64,000 nt of DNA from Acinetobacter haemolyticus (GTDB lineage: Bacteria > Pseudomonadota > Gammaproteobacteria > Pseudomonadales > Moraxellaceae). The notes under the pieces were generated by a model that saw only the letters and a program-made list of their open reading frames with translations, was not told the DNA's origin and ran no database searches. This document shows positions 1 through 10,005 of this stretch, piece by piece (within the stretch, counting starts at the first letter, position 1; every line of letters begins with the position of its first letter). The stretch is taken from contig NZ_OVCN01000010.1 of the NCBI RefSeq assembly GCF_900406815.1, positions 1 through 64,000 of the forward strand. Direction: 5' to 3'. A program made the translations under genes and the position numbers.

Positions 1-50
1 GTTATGCTGAATCGTTGATAAATAATAAATTTTCATTTCAATGTTTTAGT

Positions 51-59
51 TGTTATAAT
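51..59 (+). promoter_or_regulatory. extended -10 promoter candidate for pabC
   Basis: A TGT followed by a perfect TATAAT lies at 51-59, about 70 bases before the pabC start. The TG one base before the hexamer makes an extended -10 element. No good -35 hexamer is seen at the right distance. A Shine-Dalgarno-like AAAGGG follows at 111-116. The assignment rests on motif match only. Confidence 0.45.
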
Positions 60-126
60 TTTTTAAAATCAAAGGGTTATTCATTTAAAAACTTTGATTC
101 TCATAAACTTAAAGGGTGCTTAGATC

Positions 127-939
127 ATGCAATGCTATAAAAATGGACAGTTAATTGATTCCATTCCTTTACTTGATCGGGCATTTCATTATGGAGATGG
201 TTGTTTTACAACGGCACGTGTTTTTGATGGGTGTTTTGAGTTAAAAGAACTGCATTTTGCACGTTTACAACTGGCTTGCCAGCATTTGAGTTTAAAAACG
301 GATTTATCTTTGATCGACAAGGTTTTTGAACAATTACAACAGCAATTTCAAACTTTAAATGGCACACTCAAAGTTGTGATTAGCCGTGGTGAAGGTGACC
401 GAGGTTATAGTTTACCTTTGCACGCTGCTGATCTTTACGTATGGTATTACCCTAAAGTAACGCAAGCTTTTCAACCAGAATGGATTGAGAGTGGCTTATT
501 AAATCATGCCATAGGTTTAAATATGCCACACCTTGTAGGTTTAAAAACATTGAATCGCCTTGAGCAGGTTTTACTTAAACAAGAAGCAGATCAACGTGGT
601 TGGTTAGAAGCTTTAGTGAGTGATGTGCAGGGTTATATCGTTGAAGGGGTGAGCAGTAATTGTTTTATTCGTATAAATGATCAGTGGATTACGCCTGAAC
701 TTCGCTATAATGGCGTCCATGGTGTGATGCGAGCCAAAATCCTATTTCGAATGCAACAATACAATGTGACATGCGAACAACGTTGTATCGGCATGGATGA
801 GATTGATCGTATTCAAAGCCTATTTTTTTGTAATGCATTGCATCCAATGCGAGCGGTTGTACGATTGAATGATCGCGCTTTAGCGCAACAACCATACCTT
901 GATTTATTTGAAACTTTAAAACTTAGCCAGATTGATTAA
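127..939 (+). CDS. pabC: aminodeoxychorismate lyase (PabC)
   Basis: Cytosolic PLP enzyme of fold type IV that converts 4-amino-4-deoxychorismate to p-aminobenzoate and pyruvate, a step of folate synthesis. The 270-residue length is normal. The family hallmark YGDG.FTT is at residues 22-29, the PLP lysine is probably K140 in the LKTLNR segment, and the EGVSSNCF segment near 173-180 matches the cofactor phosphate-binding loop. The ATG start is preceded by AAAGGG. Its end overlaps the longest possible mltG frame, and the pabC-mltG-tmk order is a widely conserved gammaproteobacterial cluster, which supports the name over a branched-chain aminotransferase or D-amino-acid transaminase. Confidence 0.93.
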   Translation: MQCYKNGQLIDSIPLLDRAFHYGDGCFTTARVFDGCFELKELHFARLQLACQHLSLKTDLSLIDKVFEQLQQQFQTLNGTLKVVISRGEGDRGYSLPLHAADLYVWYYPKVTQAFQPEWIESGLLNHAIGLNMPHLVGLKTLNRLEQVLLKQEADQRGWLEALVSDVQGYIVEGVSSNCFIRINDQWITPELRYNGVHGVMRAKILFRMQQYNVTCEQRCIGMDEIDRIQSLFFCNALHPMRAVVRLNDRALAQQPYLDLFETLKLSQID

Positions 940-940
940 T

Positions 941-2017
941 ATGCCGAAGCCACCAAACTCAAGCAAAAGTAAGAAAAAACCAAAAGCAAAGCCGAAATCC
1001 AGATTTACATTTAAAGCATATTTTGTATTTATCTGTGTTTTCACCGTGGTGGTCTTTGGCGTGATATGGGCAAATTTATTCAAGCCTTATCCAATGGAGA
1101 GTAAAAAACAATTATTGGTGATTTCATCTGGAGATACATATTCTCGTTTTATTGATCGTTTGGCTGAAGACCAGAAGGTGAGTTTTCCGATTATTTTAAA
1201 GCTCTATCAGAAATTTCTGATACATGACACGATGAAAGCGGGTGTCTATGAGCTGACCAAAGGAATGAGTGTTCGTCAGGTTTTGGATATGCTTGCCAAT
1301 GCAGATAATGCCCAAATGAATCGAGTATTGGTTATTGAAGGTACAAACTTCAAACAATTGGTGCAGAAATTAAAAAATGATCCGAATGTGACCAAAACAA
1401 TTTTAGATTTGCCACAAGATCAATTATTAAAAGCTTTAGATATTTCGTATGCTCATCCTGAAGGGTTATTTGCACCGGATACTTATTTTTTTGCGAAGGG
1501 TGAAACTGACAAGAAAATTTTAACAGATCTCTATCGTCGTCAGATGAAAGCACTGGATGAGGCATGGGTCAATAGAGCGGAAAATCTTCCTTATAAAAAT
1601 AAATATGAAGCATTAATCATGGCTTCGATTATTGAAAAAGAAACCAGTTTAGATAGTGAGCTTCAGCAAGTGTCGGGTGTGTTTGTTCGTCGGCTAAAGG
1701 TCGGCATGCGCCTACAGACTGATCCAACGGTCATCTATGGTATGGGAGATAATTACAGAGGTAATATCACGCGTAATGACCTACGGACACCGACTGCATA
1801 TAACACCTATACCATTTTTGGTTTACCTCCAACGCCAATCGCTTTGCCAAGTAAAAAAGCAATTGAGGCAGCTATGCATCCTGATGATTCACAGAACCTT
1901 TATTTTGTTGCTACAGGAACAGGTGGGCATACATTTACAACCAATTTGCAAGATCATAATCGTGCAGTACAAGAGTATTTGGCGGTTTTACGTGCCAAGA
2001 AGCAGGAGCAACAGTAA
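941..2017 (+). CDS. mltG: endolytic murein transglycosylase MltG (YceG family)
   Basis: Inner-membrane lytic transglycosylase that cuts nascent glycan strands and sets their length. A lysine-rich cytoplasmic tail (about residues 3-24) precedes one membrane anchor (about 25-47), then a periplasmic LysM-like part and the YceG domain. The catalytic glutamate is E232 in the ASIIEKET motif, and the EGLFAPDTYFF segment near 174-184 is characteristic of the family. The ATG at 941 lies just after the pabC stop. A TTG at 932 would add three residues and overlap pabC. The stop abuts the tmk start, so the three genes are probably translated from one message. Confidence 0.92.
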   Translation: MPKPPNSSKSKKKPKAKPKSRFTFKAYFVFICVFTVVVFGVIWANLFKPYPMESKKQLLVISSGDTYSRFIDRLAEDQKVSFPIILKLYQKFLIHDTMKAGVYELTKGMSVRQVLDMLANADNAQMNRVLVIEGTNFKQLVQKLKNDPNVTKTILDLPQDQLLKALDISYAHPEGLFAPDTYFFAKGETDKKILTDLYRRQMKALDEAWVNRAENLPYKNKYEALIMASIIEKETSLDSELQQVSGVFVRRLKVGMRLQTDPTVIYGMGDNYRGNITRNDLRTPTAYNTYTIFGLPPTPIALPSKKAIEAAMHPDDSQNLYFVATGTGGHTFTTNLQDHNRAVQEYLAVLRAKKQEQQ

Positions 2018-2614
2018 ATGTTTATTAGCTTTGAAGGTACAGAAGGCGTAGGTAAAACTACACTGATTCGTAAAATTCATCAGTATTTTGAACAACAAGG
2101 TAAAGAAGTTGTATTAACCCGTGAGCCGGGTGGGACGCCTTTGGCTGAACAAATTCGGTCTTTATTATTGGCAGTCAATCATGAAGAACAAATGAGTCAT
2201 GATACTGAGCTGTTACTGATTTATGCAGCACGTGCACAGCATTTACAGCAAGTGATTTTACCTGCCTTAGAGGCGGGGAAGATTGTGTTGAGTGATCGTT
2301 TTACCGATGCCAGCTTTGCTTATCAGTGTTCTGGTCGTGGCTTAAGTCAGGAAAAGTTGCAACTGTTGAATCAAACTTTTGTGGCGAAAATGCCGAATAT
2401 TACCTTTTGGCTGGATGCACCAATTGAGTTGGGGATGACACGTGCGCGAGAGCGTGGCGCATTGGATCGTTTTGAGCAAGAGAAATTGAGTTTCTTCGCT
2501 AAAGTTCGTGCGGGTTATGAGACTTTGTGGCAAGCAGAGCCGGAACGGATCAAGCGCTTGGATGCAACACAGAATGCGGATGTTGTGTTTGCAAATGCTT
2601 TAAGTTTTTTTTAG
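2018..2614 (+). CDS. tmk: thymidylate kinase
   Basis: Phosphorylates dTMP to dTDP with ATP, essential for dTTP supply. The P-loop is at residues 7-15 (GTEGVGKTT), the TREPGGT segment at 34-40 binds the nucleotide, DRF is at 93-95, and the arginine-rich LID region follows near 142-152. The length of 198 residues is slightly short of the roughly 210 usual for the family but no motif is missing. The start codon directly follows the mltG stop codon. In many gammaproteobacteria holB follows; here an unrelated membrane protein does. Confidence 0.95.
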   Translation: MFISFEGTEGVGKTTLIRKIHQYFEQQGKEVVLTREPGGTPLAEQIRSLLLAVNHEEQMSHDTELLLIYAARAQHLQQVILPALEAGKIVLSDRFTDASFAYQCSGRGLSQEKLQLLNQTFVAKMPNITFWLDAPIELGMTRARERGALDRFEQEKLSFFAKVRAGYETLWQAEPERIKRLDATQNADVVFANALSFF

Positions 2615-2647
2615 TATAAAGATTATTACTCTAATAAACTTTTAAAT

Positions 2648-3070
2648 ATGAAATTTCATATAAAACAAGACTTAAGCATAGGGCTAAATTTGTTTTTTAT
2701 GGCTATAACAAATATTCTCATTCTGTATATTTGTTATAGTTTTTTCACTAGACATATTTTTCATTTAAATCCAAATATTTTTTTCATTGTACTAAATGTT
2801 TTGTCATTTTATTTAGCTTTTAAACTATCTAAGTACAGAATTTTTATTCCAATAAAAATAACGTTCATCATGATTTTTTCTTTTTATATAGCAGCATTAT
2901 GCTCTTGGGTTCTCACTAGAGAGTATTATCAATATTTGGGAGCTGAAGACCTATTAATATTGATAATATTGCCATTTTTAGGCTTTATATGGATGAAATT
3001 ATATATAATCATTCCACTAATTATTGCTATCTATACATTTATGATTTTTATTTTAAATAGAAAGCATTAG
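2648..3070 (+). CDS. small hydrophobic membrane protein, unknown function
   Basis: A 140-residue protein I do not recognise. It is almost entirely hydrophobic, with about four predicted membrane segments (roughly 10-33, 42-60, 66-88 and 100-135) rich in Ile, Phe and Tyr, and a basic end. The base composition is visibly more AT-rich than its neighbours (many TTT, ATT, ATA codons), which suggests relaxed selection or acquisition by transfer. It starts 33 bases after tmk without a clear Shine-Dalgarno sequence. A near-perfect hairpin follows it. No functional claim can be made from sequence. Confidence 0.6.
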   Translation: MKFHIKQDLSIGLNLFFMAITNILILYICYSFFTRHIFHLNPNIFFIVLNVLSFYLAFKLSKYRIFIPIKITFIMIFSFYIAALCSWVLTREYYQYLGAEDLLILIILPFLGFIWMKLYIIIPLIIAIYTFMIFILNRKH

Positions 3071-3101
3071 TCTGATCTTATCTTTGAATAAGACCAGACT
3101 A
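3068..3101. terminator. convergent hairpin between the membrane protein and nadB
   Basis: AGTCTGATCTTAT and ATAAGACCAGACT form a 13-base-pair stem with one A-C mismatch around a CTTTGA loop. It lies between two convergent genes, so it could stop transcription from both sides. The T-runs after the stem are weak, so confidence is moderate. Confidence 0.5.
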
Positions 3102-3110
3102 TTTAGATTT

Positions 3111-4742
3111 CTACTCATTCACCAACGGCTGTTCCACCTTAAAGTTTGGTGGAGTTAACACGGTCTTGCGAATTTCATTTGAAAGTTCTGGATAATCCAG
3201 TGTGTAATGCAAACCACGCGATTCCTTACGTTCCATTGCACAACGTACAATCATTTCCGAAACCAAAACCAAGTTACGCAATTCAATCAAGTTCTTGCTA
3301 ACACGGTAATCTTGATAGTATTCATTGATTTCGCGCTTCAACATCTCGATACGGTGTAAAGCACGTTGTAGTCGTTTAGTCGTACGAACAATACCAACAT
3401 AGTTCCACATGGTAGAACGTAGCTCATCCCAGTTTTGTAAGATGACAACATCTTCATCCGCATCGGTGACTTGAGATTCATCCCAAGACGGTACATCTGG
3501 AAATTCAAAGCCCGCATTGTGTTTGCTCTGTATATCTTCTGCCGCACTCATGCCATAAACAAAGCATTCAAGCAATGAGTTACTTGCCATACGGTTAGCG
3601 CCGTGTAGACCTGTATAAGAGGTTTCACCAATCGCATATAAGCCATCTAAATCAGTTTGGCTATGTTCATCGACGACGACACCACCACAGGTATAGTGAG
3701 CCGCAGGAACCACAGGAATCATATCTTTGGTAATGTCGATCCCAAGCTCAAGCAAACGTGCATATAGTGTAGGGAAGTGCTCAGTAATAAACTCAGGTGA
3801 TTTATGTGTAATGTCTAACCAAACATGACGAATACCTAAGCGCTTGATTTCATGGTCAATGGTACGTGCCACAATGTCACGCGGTGCTAATTCCGCACGT
3901 TCATCAAAACGCAACATGAAACGTTCGCCGTCTGGTAAACGTAGATATGCACCCTCACCACGCATTGCTTCGGTAATTAAGAAAGAGCGCGCTTTCGGAT
4001 GATATAAACAAGTTGGATGGAATTGGTTAAATTCCATATTGGCGACACGGCAACCTGCACGATATGCCATTGCAATACCATCACCTGTCGCAATGTCAGG
4101 GTTTGAGGTATAAAGATAAGCTTTCATTGCACCGCCACATGCAAGAGCAGTGAACGGTGCTAAAAAGGTATGAACTTGTTCGCTATCTTCATGCAGTGCA
4201 TATAAACCAATTGCACGATTCGTTTGATCTTGATGACCGAGTTTATGTAGAGTAATTAAGTCAATCGCGATGTAATTTTCAAAAATTGTAATATTTTCAC
4301 GTTCTTTAGCGCGCTCAACCAAGGTTGTTGAAATGGCTTTACCTGTTGCATCGGCAGAGTGAATGATACGCCGTTGGGAGTGGCCACCTTCACGAGTGAG
4401 GTGAAGTTGTTCATCCTCGTCTAAAGTGAATTGCACACCTTGTCCAAGAAGAAAATCAACAGAAGGTTTTCCGCCTTCAACTGTATGTTTGACAGCATCT
4501 AATTCACATAGATGCCCGCCTGCAATCATAGTGTCATTAATATGTTGTTGAATAGAGTCAGTTTCGTCTAAGACCGCAGCGACACCACCTTGTGCATAAA
4601 AGGTGCTGGCTTCTGTCAATGCCGCTTTTGCTAAAATCGCAATGTTGTAATGACTTGGTAAAGAGAGTGCAAGACTTAAACCTGCACCACCACTGCCCAC
4701 AATAATCACATCAAAATGGTGAATTGTTTTTAAATCAGGCAT
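3111..4742 (-). CDS. nadB: L-aspartate oxidase
   Basis: FAD enzyme that oxidises L-aspartate to iminoaspartate, the first step of de novo NAD synthesis. The dinucleotide fold GSGGAGLS is at residues 16-23. The flavoprotein signature with FHPTCLYHP, the [11 protein letters not shown] segment, the HYTCGGV active-site segment and the [15 protein letters not shown] segment are all present, and these distinguish it from succinate dehydrogenase and fumarate reductase subunits. The 543 residues fit the family. It stands alone, divergent from the Do-like protease across a 380-base gap. Confidence 0.94.
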   Translation of the reverse strand: MPDLKTIHHFDVIIVGSGGAGLSLALSLPSHYNIAILAKAALTEASTFYAQGGVAAVLDETDSIQQHINDTMIAGGHLCELDAVKHTVEGGKPSVDFLLGQGVQFTLDEDEQLHLTREGGHSQRRIIHSADATGKAISTTLVERAKERENITIFENYIAIDLITLHKLGHQDQTNRAIGLYALHEDSEQVHTFLAPFTALACGGAMKAYLYTSNPDIATGDGIAMAYRAGCRVANMEFNQFHPTCLYHPKARSFLITEAMRGEGAYLRLPDGERFMLRFDERAELAPRDIVARTIDHEIKRLGIRHVWLDITHKSPEFITEHFPTLYARLLELGIDITKDMIPVVPAAHYTCGGVVVDEHSQTDLDGLYAIGETSYTGLHGANRMASNSLLECFVYGMSAAEDIQSKHNAGFEFPDVPSWDESQVTDADEDVVILQNWDELRSTMWNYVGIVRTTKRLQRALHRIEMLKREINEYYQDYRVSKNLIELRNLVLVSEMIVRCAMERKESRGLHYTLDYPELSNEIRKTVLTPPNFKVEQPLVNE

Positions 4743-5122
4743 GTCGATCTGCTTCAGTTTTAAACGTTCGCTAATGACACCGCTTTTTTATCAAAAAGGC
4801 AAGGGCTAATCTGCCTGAAATTGGGTGAATTTTTAGCGAATGCGATTTATTTGCCGATTATTTTTTGCTGAATGTGTCTTGATGATAAAACGATTATGTT
4901 TCAGTACATTGTTTTAATCTAGACTTAAGCTGTCCAGTATAAAACCTTTAAATGAAAAGTGAATGCTTGGAATTGTCTCCATAATTCATTCACATTTCAT
5001 CATTCTATTTCGTTGTATACATTGAAAATATAAACATTTTTTTACGAAAAGAATGGTGGGGTTATGCTACAAACATAGACCATAACTTTTATTTTAATCA
5101 TCAGTATGTAGGTTCTTGCTTC
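4743..5122. promoter_or_regulatory. divergent promoter region nadB / Do-like protease
   Basis: This 380-base AT-rich gap must hold the promoters of both divergent genes. It contains an interrupted inverted repeat, GTGAATG at 4960-4966 and CATTCAC at 4988-4994, separated by 21 bases. I see no open reading frame with coding character and no RNA gene. No -35/-10 pair stood out enough to call. Confidence 0.5.
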
Positions 5123-6499
5123 ATGAAAAGTCGCTATTTACAACAAGGAATGTATGCTGCGGTATTTACGATAGCAGCTTCTCAAGTCAACGCTGCTGCG
5201 CCAGTAGATTTTTCAAACCTCGTTGAGCAGGTGAGTCCTGCTGTTGTGAGTGTCAATGTTGTCAAGAAAATGACTCAGGAAGAGTTGTTGCAGCAACAAG
5301 TTCCTGAAATTCTAAGACGCTTTTTCGGCAATCAGGTCATCATTCCACAACGACAAGGACCACAAGAAAAAACCGCATTTGGTAGTGCTTTTTTTATCAG
5401 TAAAGATGGCTACCTCGTGACAAACCATCACGTCATTGCAAATGCGTCACGTATCAGTATTACGTTGAATGACCGTCGTGAATTTGATGCTACTTTAGTG
5501 GGGAGTGATGAGCGTACTGATGTCGCTGTGCTAAAAGTACAAGGGGCAAATTTCCCAGAATTAAGAGTAGGGGATGTCAATCAATTGCGAGTAGGTGAAC
5601 CTGTCCTCGCGATAGGATCACCATTTGGATTTGATTATTCAGCATCAGCTGGGATCGTCAGCGCGAAGTCTCGTAATATGAGTGGGGAAACATCCGTACC
5701 CTTTATTCAAACAGATGCAGCATTGAACCCTGGTAACTCAGGTGGGCCATTATTCAATCAAAGAGGTGAAGTGGTGGGCGTAAACTCTCGTATCTTTAGT
5801 GGTACGGGTGGTTATATGGGCTTGTCCTTCTCGATCCCGATCGATGTTGCGATGGATGTGGTTCAGCAATTAAAAGCTAACGGAAAAGTAACCCGTTCTT
5901 ATCTAGGTATTATGCTGCAGGATATTGATCGTAACCTCGCCGAGGCTTATAAATTATCAAAACCTGAAGGTTCGTTGATTACTCAAGTTGCACCTAAGTC
6001 GCCTGCTGAAAAAGCGGGATTGAAATCAGGTGATGTGATTTTAAAAATTAATGGTGCGCCAATTTCACGTACCAGTGATTTACTTTATACCTTGAACCGG
6101 ATTTCTCCGAATCAGACCATTCGATTGGAAATTTTGCGTGATGAAAGAGTTCGTACTATTTCTGCGACATTAGATACAGCACCTGATGATACACCTGCAA
6201 CAGGTGATAAAAATAGTCCGACGAGTGGATTGGGGATGAGCATCCGGAATCTTACGCCAACTGAGCAATCTCGCTTGGATATTCGTGGTGGTATCCTTGT
6301 GCAAGAAGTACAACGTGGCGGTTTAGCTTCTTTATCTAATATTGTTGCTGGCGATGTCATCTTGCAAGTTAACGGCACTGCAATTAATGATAGTGCAAGC
6401 TTCGCGAGAGTGATTGCTGGCTTACCGAAAGGCAGTGTTGCCCGTGTAGCGATTATTCGCCAAGGACAACGTGCAATCTTAGGTTTGCGTCTCCAATAA
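5123..6499 (+). CDS. periplasmic serine endoprotease of the Do family (DegP/MucD type)
   Basis: Trypsin-like protease and chaperone that clears misfolded envelope proteins. A signal peptide covers about residues 1-25 (cleavage after VNAA). The catalytic triad is H103 (NHHV), D133 (RTDVAVLKV) and S206 (NPGNSGGP). Two PDZ domains follow, about 250-345 and 365-455. The 458-residue length and two PDZ domains fit DegP/DegQ/MucD rather than DegS, which has one PDZ and a membrane anchor. An intrinsic terminator follows. Which of degP, degQ or mucD is the best symbol cannot be settled here. Confidence 0.9.
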   Translation: MKSRYLQQGMYAAVFTIAASQVNAAAPVDFSNLVEQVSPAVVSVNVVKKMTQEELLQQQVPEILRRFFGNQVIIPQRQGPQEKTAFGSAFFISKDGYLVTNHHVIANASRISITLNDRREFDATLVGSDERTDVAVLKVQGANFPELRVGDVNQLRVGEPVLAIGSPFGFDYSASAGIVSAKSRNMSGETSVPFIQTDAALNPGNSGGPLFNQRGEVVGVNSRIFSGTGGYMGLSFSIPIDVAMDVVQQLKANGKVTRSYLGIMLQDIDRNLAEAYKLSKPEGSLITQVAPKSPAEKAGLKSGDVILKINGAPISRTSDLLYTLNRISPNQTIRLEILRDERVRTISATLDTAPDDTPATGDKNSPTSGLGMSIRNLTPTEQSRLDIRGGILVQEVQRGGLASLSNIVAGDVILQVNGTAINDSASFARVIAGLPKGSVARVAIIRQGQRAILGLRLQ

Positions 6500-6514
6500 A
6501 ATTGCATAACGTCA

Positions 6515-6550
6515 TAAAAACCACTCGATTCAGAGTGGTTTTTATTTTGT
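6515..6550 (+). terminator. intrinsic terminator after the Do-like protease
   Basis: AAAAACCACTC and GAGTGGTTTTT pair perfectly around a GATTCA loop, followed by a T-rich stretch (TTTTTATTTTG). Confidence 0.85.
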
Positions 6551-6612
6551 AATCTTGATGTGTTTGGACTACTGTATGCAGCAGCGGATTGAGGTAAGAA
6601 GTACAGCGAAAA

Positions 6613-7068
6613 ATGAGTACGATTTTTGATTTAAGAATAACTGTTCGACCTGAGCATATTGATGTTCTAGGCCATGTTAACAATGTGATGTATGTTCAGT
6701 GGATGCAGGATGTAGCGGCTGCACACATTGAAACTTTAGGTTTAGGTGTGGCTCAATATTTGGAGCTTAAACATGCGATGGTTGCAGTGGAGCATCATGT
6801 CCAATATCGCAAAGCTGCACTTGAAGGCGAAGAAATTATTTTGCGCACTTGGCTAGACGATATTAATGCACTGTATTCTTTTAGGCAGTACGCATTTTAT
6901 CGTGAAAAAGATCAAAGTATATTATTTTTAGGAAATACCAAGTGGGCGTGTATTGAGATTGCCACTGGTCGTCCAAAACGTATGTCCCCAAGTTTTATCC
7001 AAGCTTATCAACCGATTCCAACTGATTTAAATCCCTTGGATTTTTCCGTTTTATATGAGCAGATATAA
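6613..7068 (+). CDS. acyl-CoA thioesterase, hotdog fold (4HBT/YbgC type)
   Basis: A 151-residue single-domain hotdog protein predicted to hydrolyse acyl-CoA thioesters in the cytosol. The 4HBT signature is at residues 14-27 (the D..GHVNN..Y pattern), with the catalytic aspartate expected at the HIDVLGHVNN segment. The substrate is not predictable. It sits between the protease terminator and the lepA promoter, so it is probably its own unit. It is not linked to tol-pal genes, so the name ybgC is not applied. Confidence 0.8.
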   Translation: MSTIFDLRITVRPEHIDVLGHVNNVMYVQWMQDVAAAHIETLGLGVAQYLELKHAMVAVEHHVQYRKAALEGEEIILRTWLDDINALYSFRQYAFYREKDQSILFLGNTKWACIEIATGRPKRMSPSFIQAYQPIPTDLNPLDFSVLYEQI

Positions 7069-7135
7069 ATCATAAAATCATGACAGCGTGGTTTAGATCG
7101 GTAATAATTATTTTGAATACTTTGAAAGGTCGTTC

Positions 7136-7144
7136 TGTTATAAT
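7136..7144 (+). promoter_or_regulatory. extended -10 promoter candidate for lepA
   Basis: TGT followed by a perfect TATAAT at 7139-7144, about 80 bases upstream of lepA. The TG one base before the hexamer would compensate for a poor -35. This is the same arrangement as upstream of pabC. Confidence 0.5.
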
Positions 7145-7221
7145 CCCCAACAATTTTGTTAAACCGTTTTGGCTCATAACTTTTTAAAAGTATAGGGCGA
7201 TTTATTTTCTCAAGGTAACCC

Positions 7222-9039
7222 ATGGCGCAAGCTAAAAAATCCGTAGATATCAAAAATATACGCAATTTCTCGATCATTGCTCATATTGACCATGGAAAGT
7301 CGACTTTGGCTGACCGTTTTATTCAAATGTGTGGTGGTCTGCAAGACCGTGAGATGCAAGCTCAGGTACTAGACTCTATGGAGCTTGAGCGTGAGCGTGG
7401 GATTACCATTAAAGCTGCATCGGTGACGTTGTATTATACGCATCCAAATGGTCAAGAGTATCAATTGAACTTTATTGATACCCCAGGACACGTTGACTTC
7501 TCTTATGAAGTATCACGTTCTTTAGCAGCATGTGAAGGGGCTTTATTGGTCGTCGATGCTGCACAAGGTGTTGAGGCTCAATCCGTAGCAAACTGCTATA
7601 CCGCTATTGAACAAGGTTTAGAGGTATTACCGATCTTAAATAAGATTGATTTACCACAAGCAGAACCTGAACGTGTAATCCATGAAATTGAAGAAATTAT
7701 TGGGATTGAAGCAACTGATGCACCGACATGTTCAGCAAAAACTGGCTTAGGTGTTGAAGGCGTTTTAGAGCGTTTAGTTGATGTGATTCCAGCACCTGAA
7801 GGTGATCGTGACGCGCCACTTCAAGCTTTGATTATTGATTCATGGTTTGATAATTATCTAGGCGTTGTCTCGTTGGTTCGTATCAAACAAGGTCGTATCC
7901 GTAAGGGCGATAAAATGTTGGTTAAATCAACCGGTCAAACTCATCCAGTTACTTCAGTTGGTGTATTTAATCCAAAACATACAGAAACTGACATCCTCGA
8001 AGCGGGCGAAGTTGGCTTTGTGATTGCAGGGATTAAAGACATCTTTGGTGCGCCTGTGGGTGATACCATCACTTTGGCATCTTCGCCTGAAGTTGCAACT
8101 TTACCGGGTTTTAAAAAGGTTAAACCGCAAGTATATGCTGGTCTTTTCCCGATTGATTCAAGTGATTTTGAACCATTCCGTGAGGCTTTACAAAAGCTAC
8201 AGATTAACGATTCGGCATTATTCTTTGAACCTGAGAGTTCAGATGCTTTAGGCTTTGGTTTCCGTTGTGGCTTCTTGGGTATGCTGCACATGGAGATTGT
8301 ACAAGAGCGTTTAGAGCGTGAGTATGATCTTGATCTGATTAGTTCTGCACCTACTGTAATTTATGAAGCTTTAACGAAAAAAGGCGACATTATTTACATT
8401 GATAGCCCATCGAAAATGCCTGATGGTTCAACGGTTGAAGATCTGCGTGAACCTATTGCAGAATGTCATATTCTTGTGCCACAAGAATACTTAGGTAATG
8501 TGATGACGCTTTGTATTGAGCGCCGTGGCGTGCAAAAAGACATGAAGTTCTTGGGTAACCAAGTGTCTGTTACCTTTGAAATTCCAATGGCTGAAGTTGT
8601 GATGGATTTCTTTGATAAATTGAAATCTTGTTCACGTGGATTTGCATCACTCGATTACAACTTTGTACGTTTTGAAAGTTCAGCCTTAGTTAAGGTTGAC
8701 GTGTTAATTAATAGCGAAAAGGTAGATGCCTTAGCGATGATTTGTCACCGCCAAGATGCTCGTCATCGTGGTATTGCCTTGGTCGAAAAGATGAAGGATT
8801 TAATTCCTCGTCAAATGTATGATGTAGCGATTCAGGCGGCAATTGGTGCACAAATTATTGCTCGATCTACCGTAAAAGCCATGCGTAAAAACGTTTTGGC
8901 AAAATGTTATGGTGGGGATGTGTCTCGTAAGAAGAAACTTCTTTCGAAACAAAAAGAAGGTAAGAAGCGTATGAAACAAGTGGGAAGTGTAGAAATTCCA
9001 CAAGAAGCCTTCTTAGCTGTATTGAAAGTAGATAGATAA
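7222..9039 (+). CDS. lepA: elongation factor 4 (LepA), translational GTPase
   Basis: Ribosome-associated GTPase related to EF-G, implicated in back-translocation and 30S assembly. The P-loop is at residues 21-28 (HIDHGKST), followed by RERGITIKA (switch I), DTPGHVDF (switch II) and NKID. The lysine-rich carboxyl end with the [16 protein letters not shown] region is the diagnostic LepA C-terminal domain. The 605 residues are close to the usual 597-600. It heads the conserved lepA-lepB-rnc-era-recO-pdxJ chain. Confidence 0.97.
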   Translation: MAQAKKSVDIKNIRNFSIIAHIDHGKSTLADRFIQMCGGLQDREMQAQVLDSMELERERGITIKAASVTLYYTHPNGQEYQLNFIDTPGHVDFSYEVSRSLAACEGALLVVDAAQGVEAQSVANCYTAIEQGLEVLPILNKIDLPQAEPERVIHEIEEIIGIEATDAPTCSAKTGLGVEGVLERLVDVIPAPEGDRDAPLQALIIDSWFDNYLGVVSLVRIKQGRIRKGDKMLVKSTGQTHPVTSVGVFNPKHTETDILEAGEVGFVIAGIKDIFGAPVGDTITLASSPEVATLPGFKKVKPQVYAGLFPIDSSDFEPFREALQKLQINDSALFFEPESSDALGFGFRCGFLGMLHMEIVQERLEREYDLDLISSAPTVIYEALTKKGDIIYIDSPSKMPDGSTVEDLREPIAECHILVPQEYLGNVMTLCIERRGVQKDMKFLGNQVSVTFEIPMAEVVMDFFDKLKSCSRGFASLDYNFVRFESSALVKVDVLINSEKVDALAMICHRQDARHRGIALVEKMKDLIPRQMYDVAIQAAIGAQIIARSTVKAMRKNVLAKCYGGDVSRKKKLLSKQKEGKKRMKQVGSVEIPQEAFLAVLKVDR

Positions 9040-9050
9040 AGAAAGATCAG

Positions 9051-9078
9051 GCTGGGAAAAGCATCGCTTAACCCAGCC
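9051..9078 (+). repeat. inverted repeat between lepA and lepB
   Basis: GGCTGGG at 9051-9057 pairs with CCCAGCC at 9072-9078, leaving a 14-base loop. No T-run follows, so it is more likely an RNA-processing or stability hairpin in a lepA-lepB message than a terminator. Confidence 0.4.
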
Positions 9079-9112
9079 CTAAGACGAGCAGTCAGACTGC
9101 GGGTGAGGGTTT

Positions 9113-9976
9113 GTGGATTTTGATTTTAATTTGATTCTAGTACCAGCGACACTTATTTTTTTCCTGGTGTGGTTGCTTGATAAGTTCGTATTCAAACAAC
9201 GTGCAAATCGTGGGCGTAACCAAGAAAACTTTATCATTACATGGGCTTATGATTTCTGGCCTGTGTTGGCCGTTGTGCTCGTTTTGCGTTCTTTCTTATA
9301 TGAACCATTTAATATTCCTTCTGACTCGATGGTCCCAACCTTAGAGACAGGCGATTTTATTTTGGTAAATAAGTTTGATTATGGGGTGCGCTTACCGATC
9401 GTTAATACCAAAATTATTGACGTTGGTGAACCTAAACGTGGTGAAGTGATCGTTTTCCGTTACCCACCACAACCGAGTATCAGTTATATCAAACGTGTAG
9501 TTGGTTTGCCAGGTGATCATATTCAGTTTAAAGATGGTCAATTGGTCGTAAACGGTGAACGCGTTGCTAAAGTTGTAACAGAGGTGAGTCGTGAAAAAGA
9601 CGCTTTAGAAACCCCAGCAGTTTCATATTTTAAAGAAACTTTAGGTGATCATCAGTATTCAGTTCGCTATTTAGATGGACGAAATACACTTGTTGAAGCT
9701 TATCAGTTTGCTCAAGCCAAAGGTGCGGATTCATTCATTCCATTTGTTGCAAAAACCAATGATGTGTTTATTAATACACAAGGGCATAATTGGGATGTAA
9801 CTGTACCAGAAGGCCAGTATTTTGCGATGGGTGATAACCGAGACCAAAGTGCAGATAGCCGTTTTTGGGGATTTGTGCCTGAACAGAATTTAACTGGTCG
9901 TGCTTTTTATGTATGGATGCATAAAGAACCAGGTCTAAAACTTCCAAGTTTTAGCCGAAATGGTAAAATTGATTAA
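9113..9976 (+). CDS. lepB: signal peptidase I
   Basis: Inner-membrane protease that removes signal peptides from secreted proteins. The GTG start at 9113 follows GAGGGT. Two membrane segments (about 6-24 and 44-62) precede the periplasmic catalytic domain. The catalytic dyad is S72 in the PSDSMVPTL box and K127 in YIKRVVGLPGD. The MGDNRDQSADSR box near the end is the conserved D/E box. The 287-residue length is in the range of gammaproteobacterial LepB proteins. Confidence 0.95.
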   Translation: MDFDFNLILVPATLIFFLVWLLDKFVFKQRANRGRNQENFIITWAYDFWPVLAVVLVLRSFLYEPFNIPSDSMVPTLETGDFILVNKFDYGVRLPIVNTKIIDVGEPKRGEVIVFRYPPQPSISYIKRVVGLPGDHIQFKDGQLVVNGERVAKVVTEVSREKDALETPAVSYFKETLGDHQYSVRYLDGRNTLVEAYQFAQAKGADSFIPFVAKTNDVFINTQGHNWDVTVPEGQYFAMGDNRDQSADSRFWGFVPEQNLTGRAFYVWMHKEPGLKLPSFSRNGKID

Positions 9977-10005
9977 TAAATATAAAACACATAGGAAAGA
10001 CAAAA

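Noticed and set aside
6112..6507. 131-codon minus-strand ORF inside the Do-like protease gene
   Set aside because: It is antisense to the second PDZ domain, whose plus-strand protein is clearly conserved; the antisense frame is open by codon bias and has no start signals.
7941..8291. 116-codon minus-strand ORF inside lepA
   Set aside because: Antisense shadow of a highly conserved gene, rich in Pro, Ser and Lys as expected from complementing common codons.
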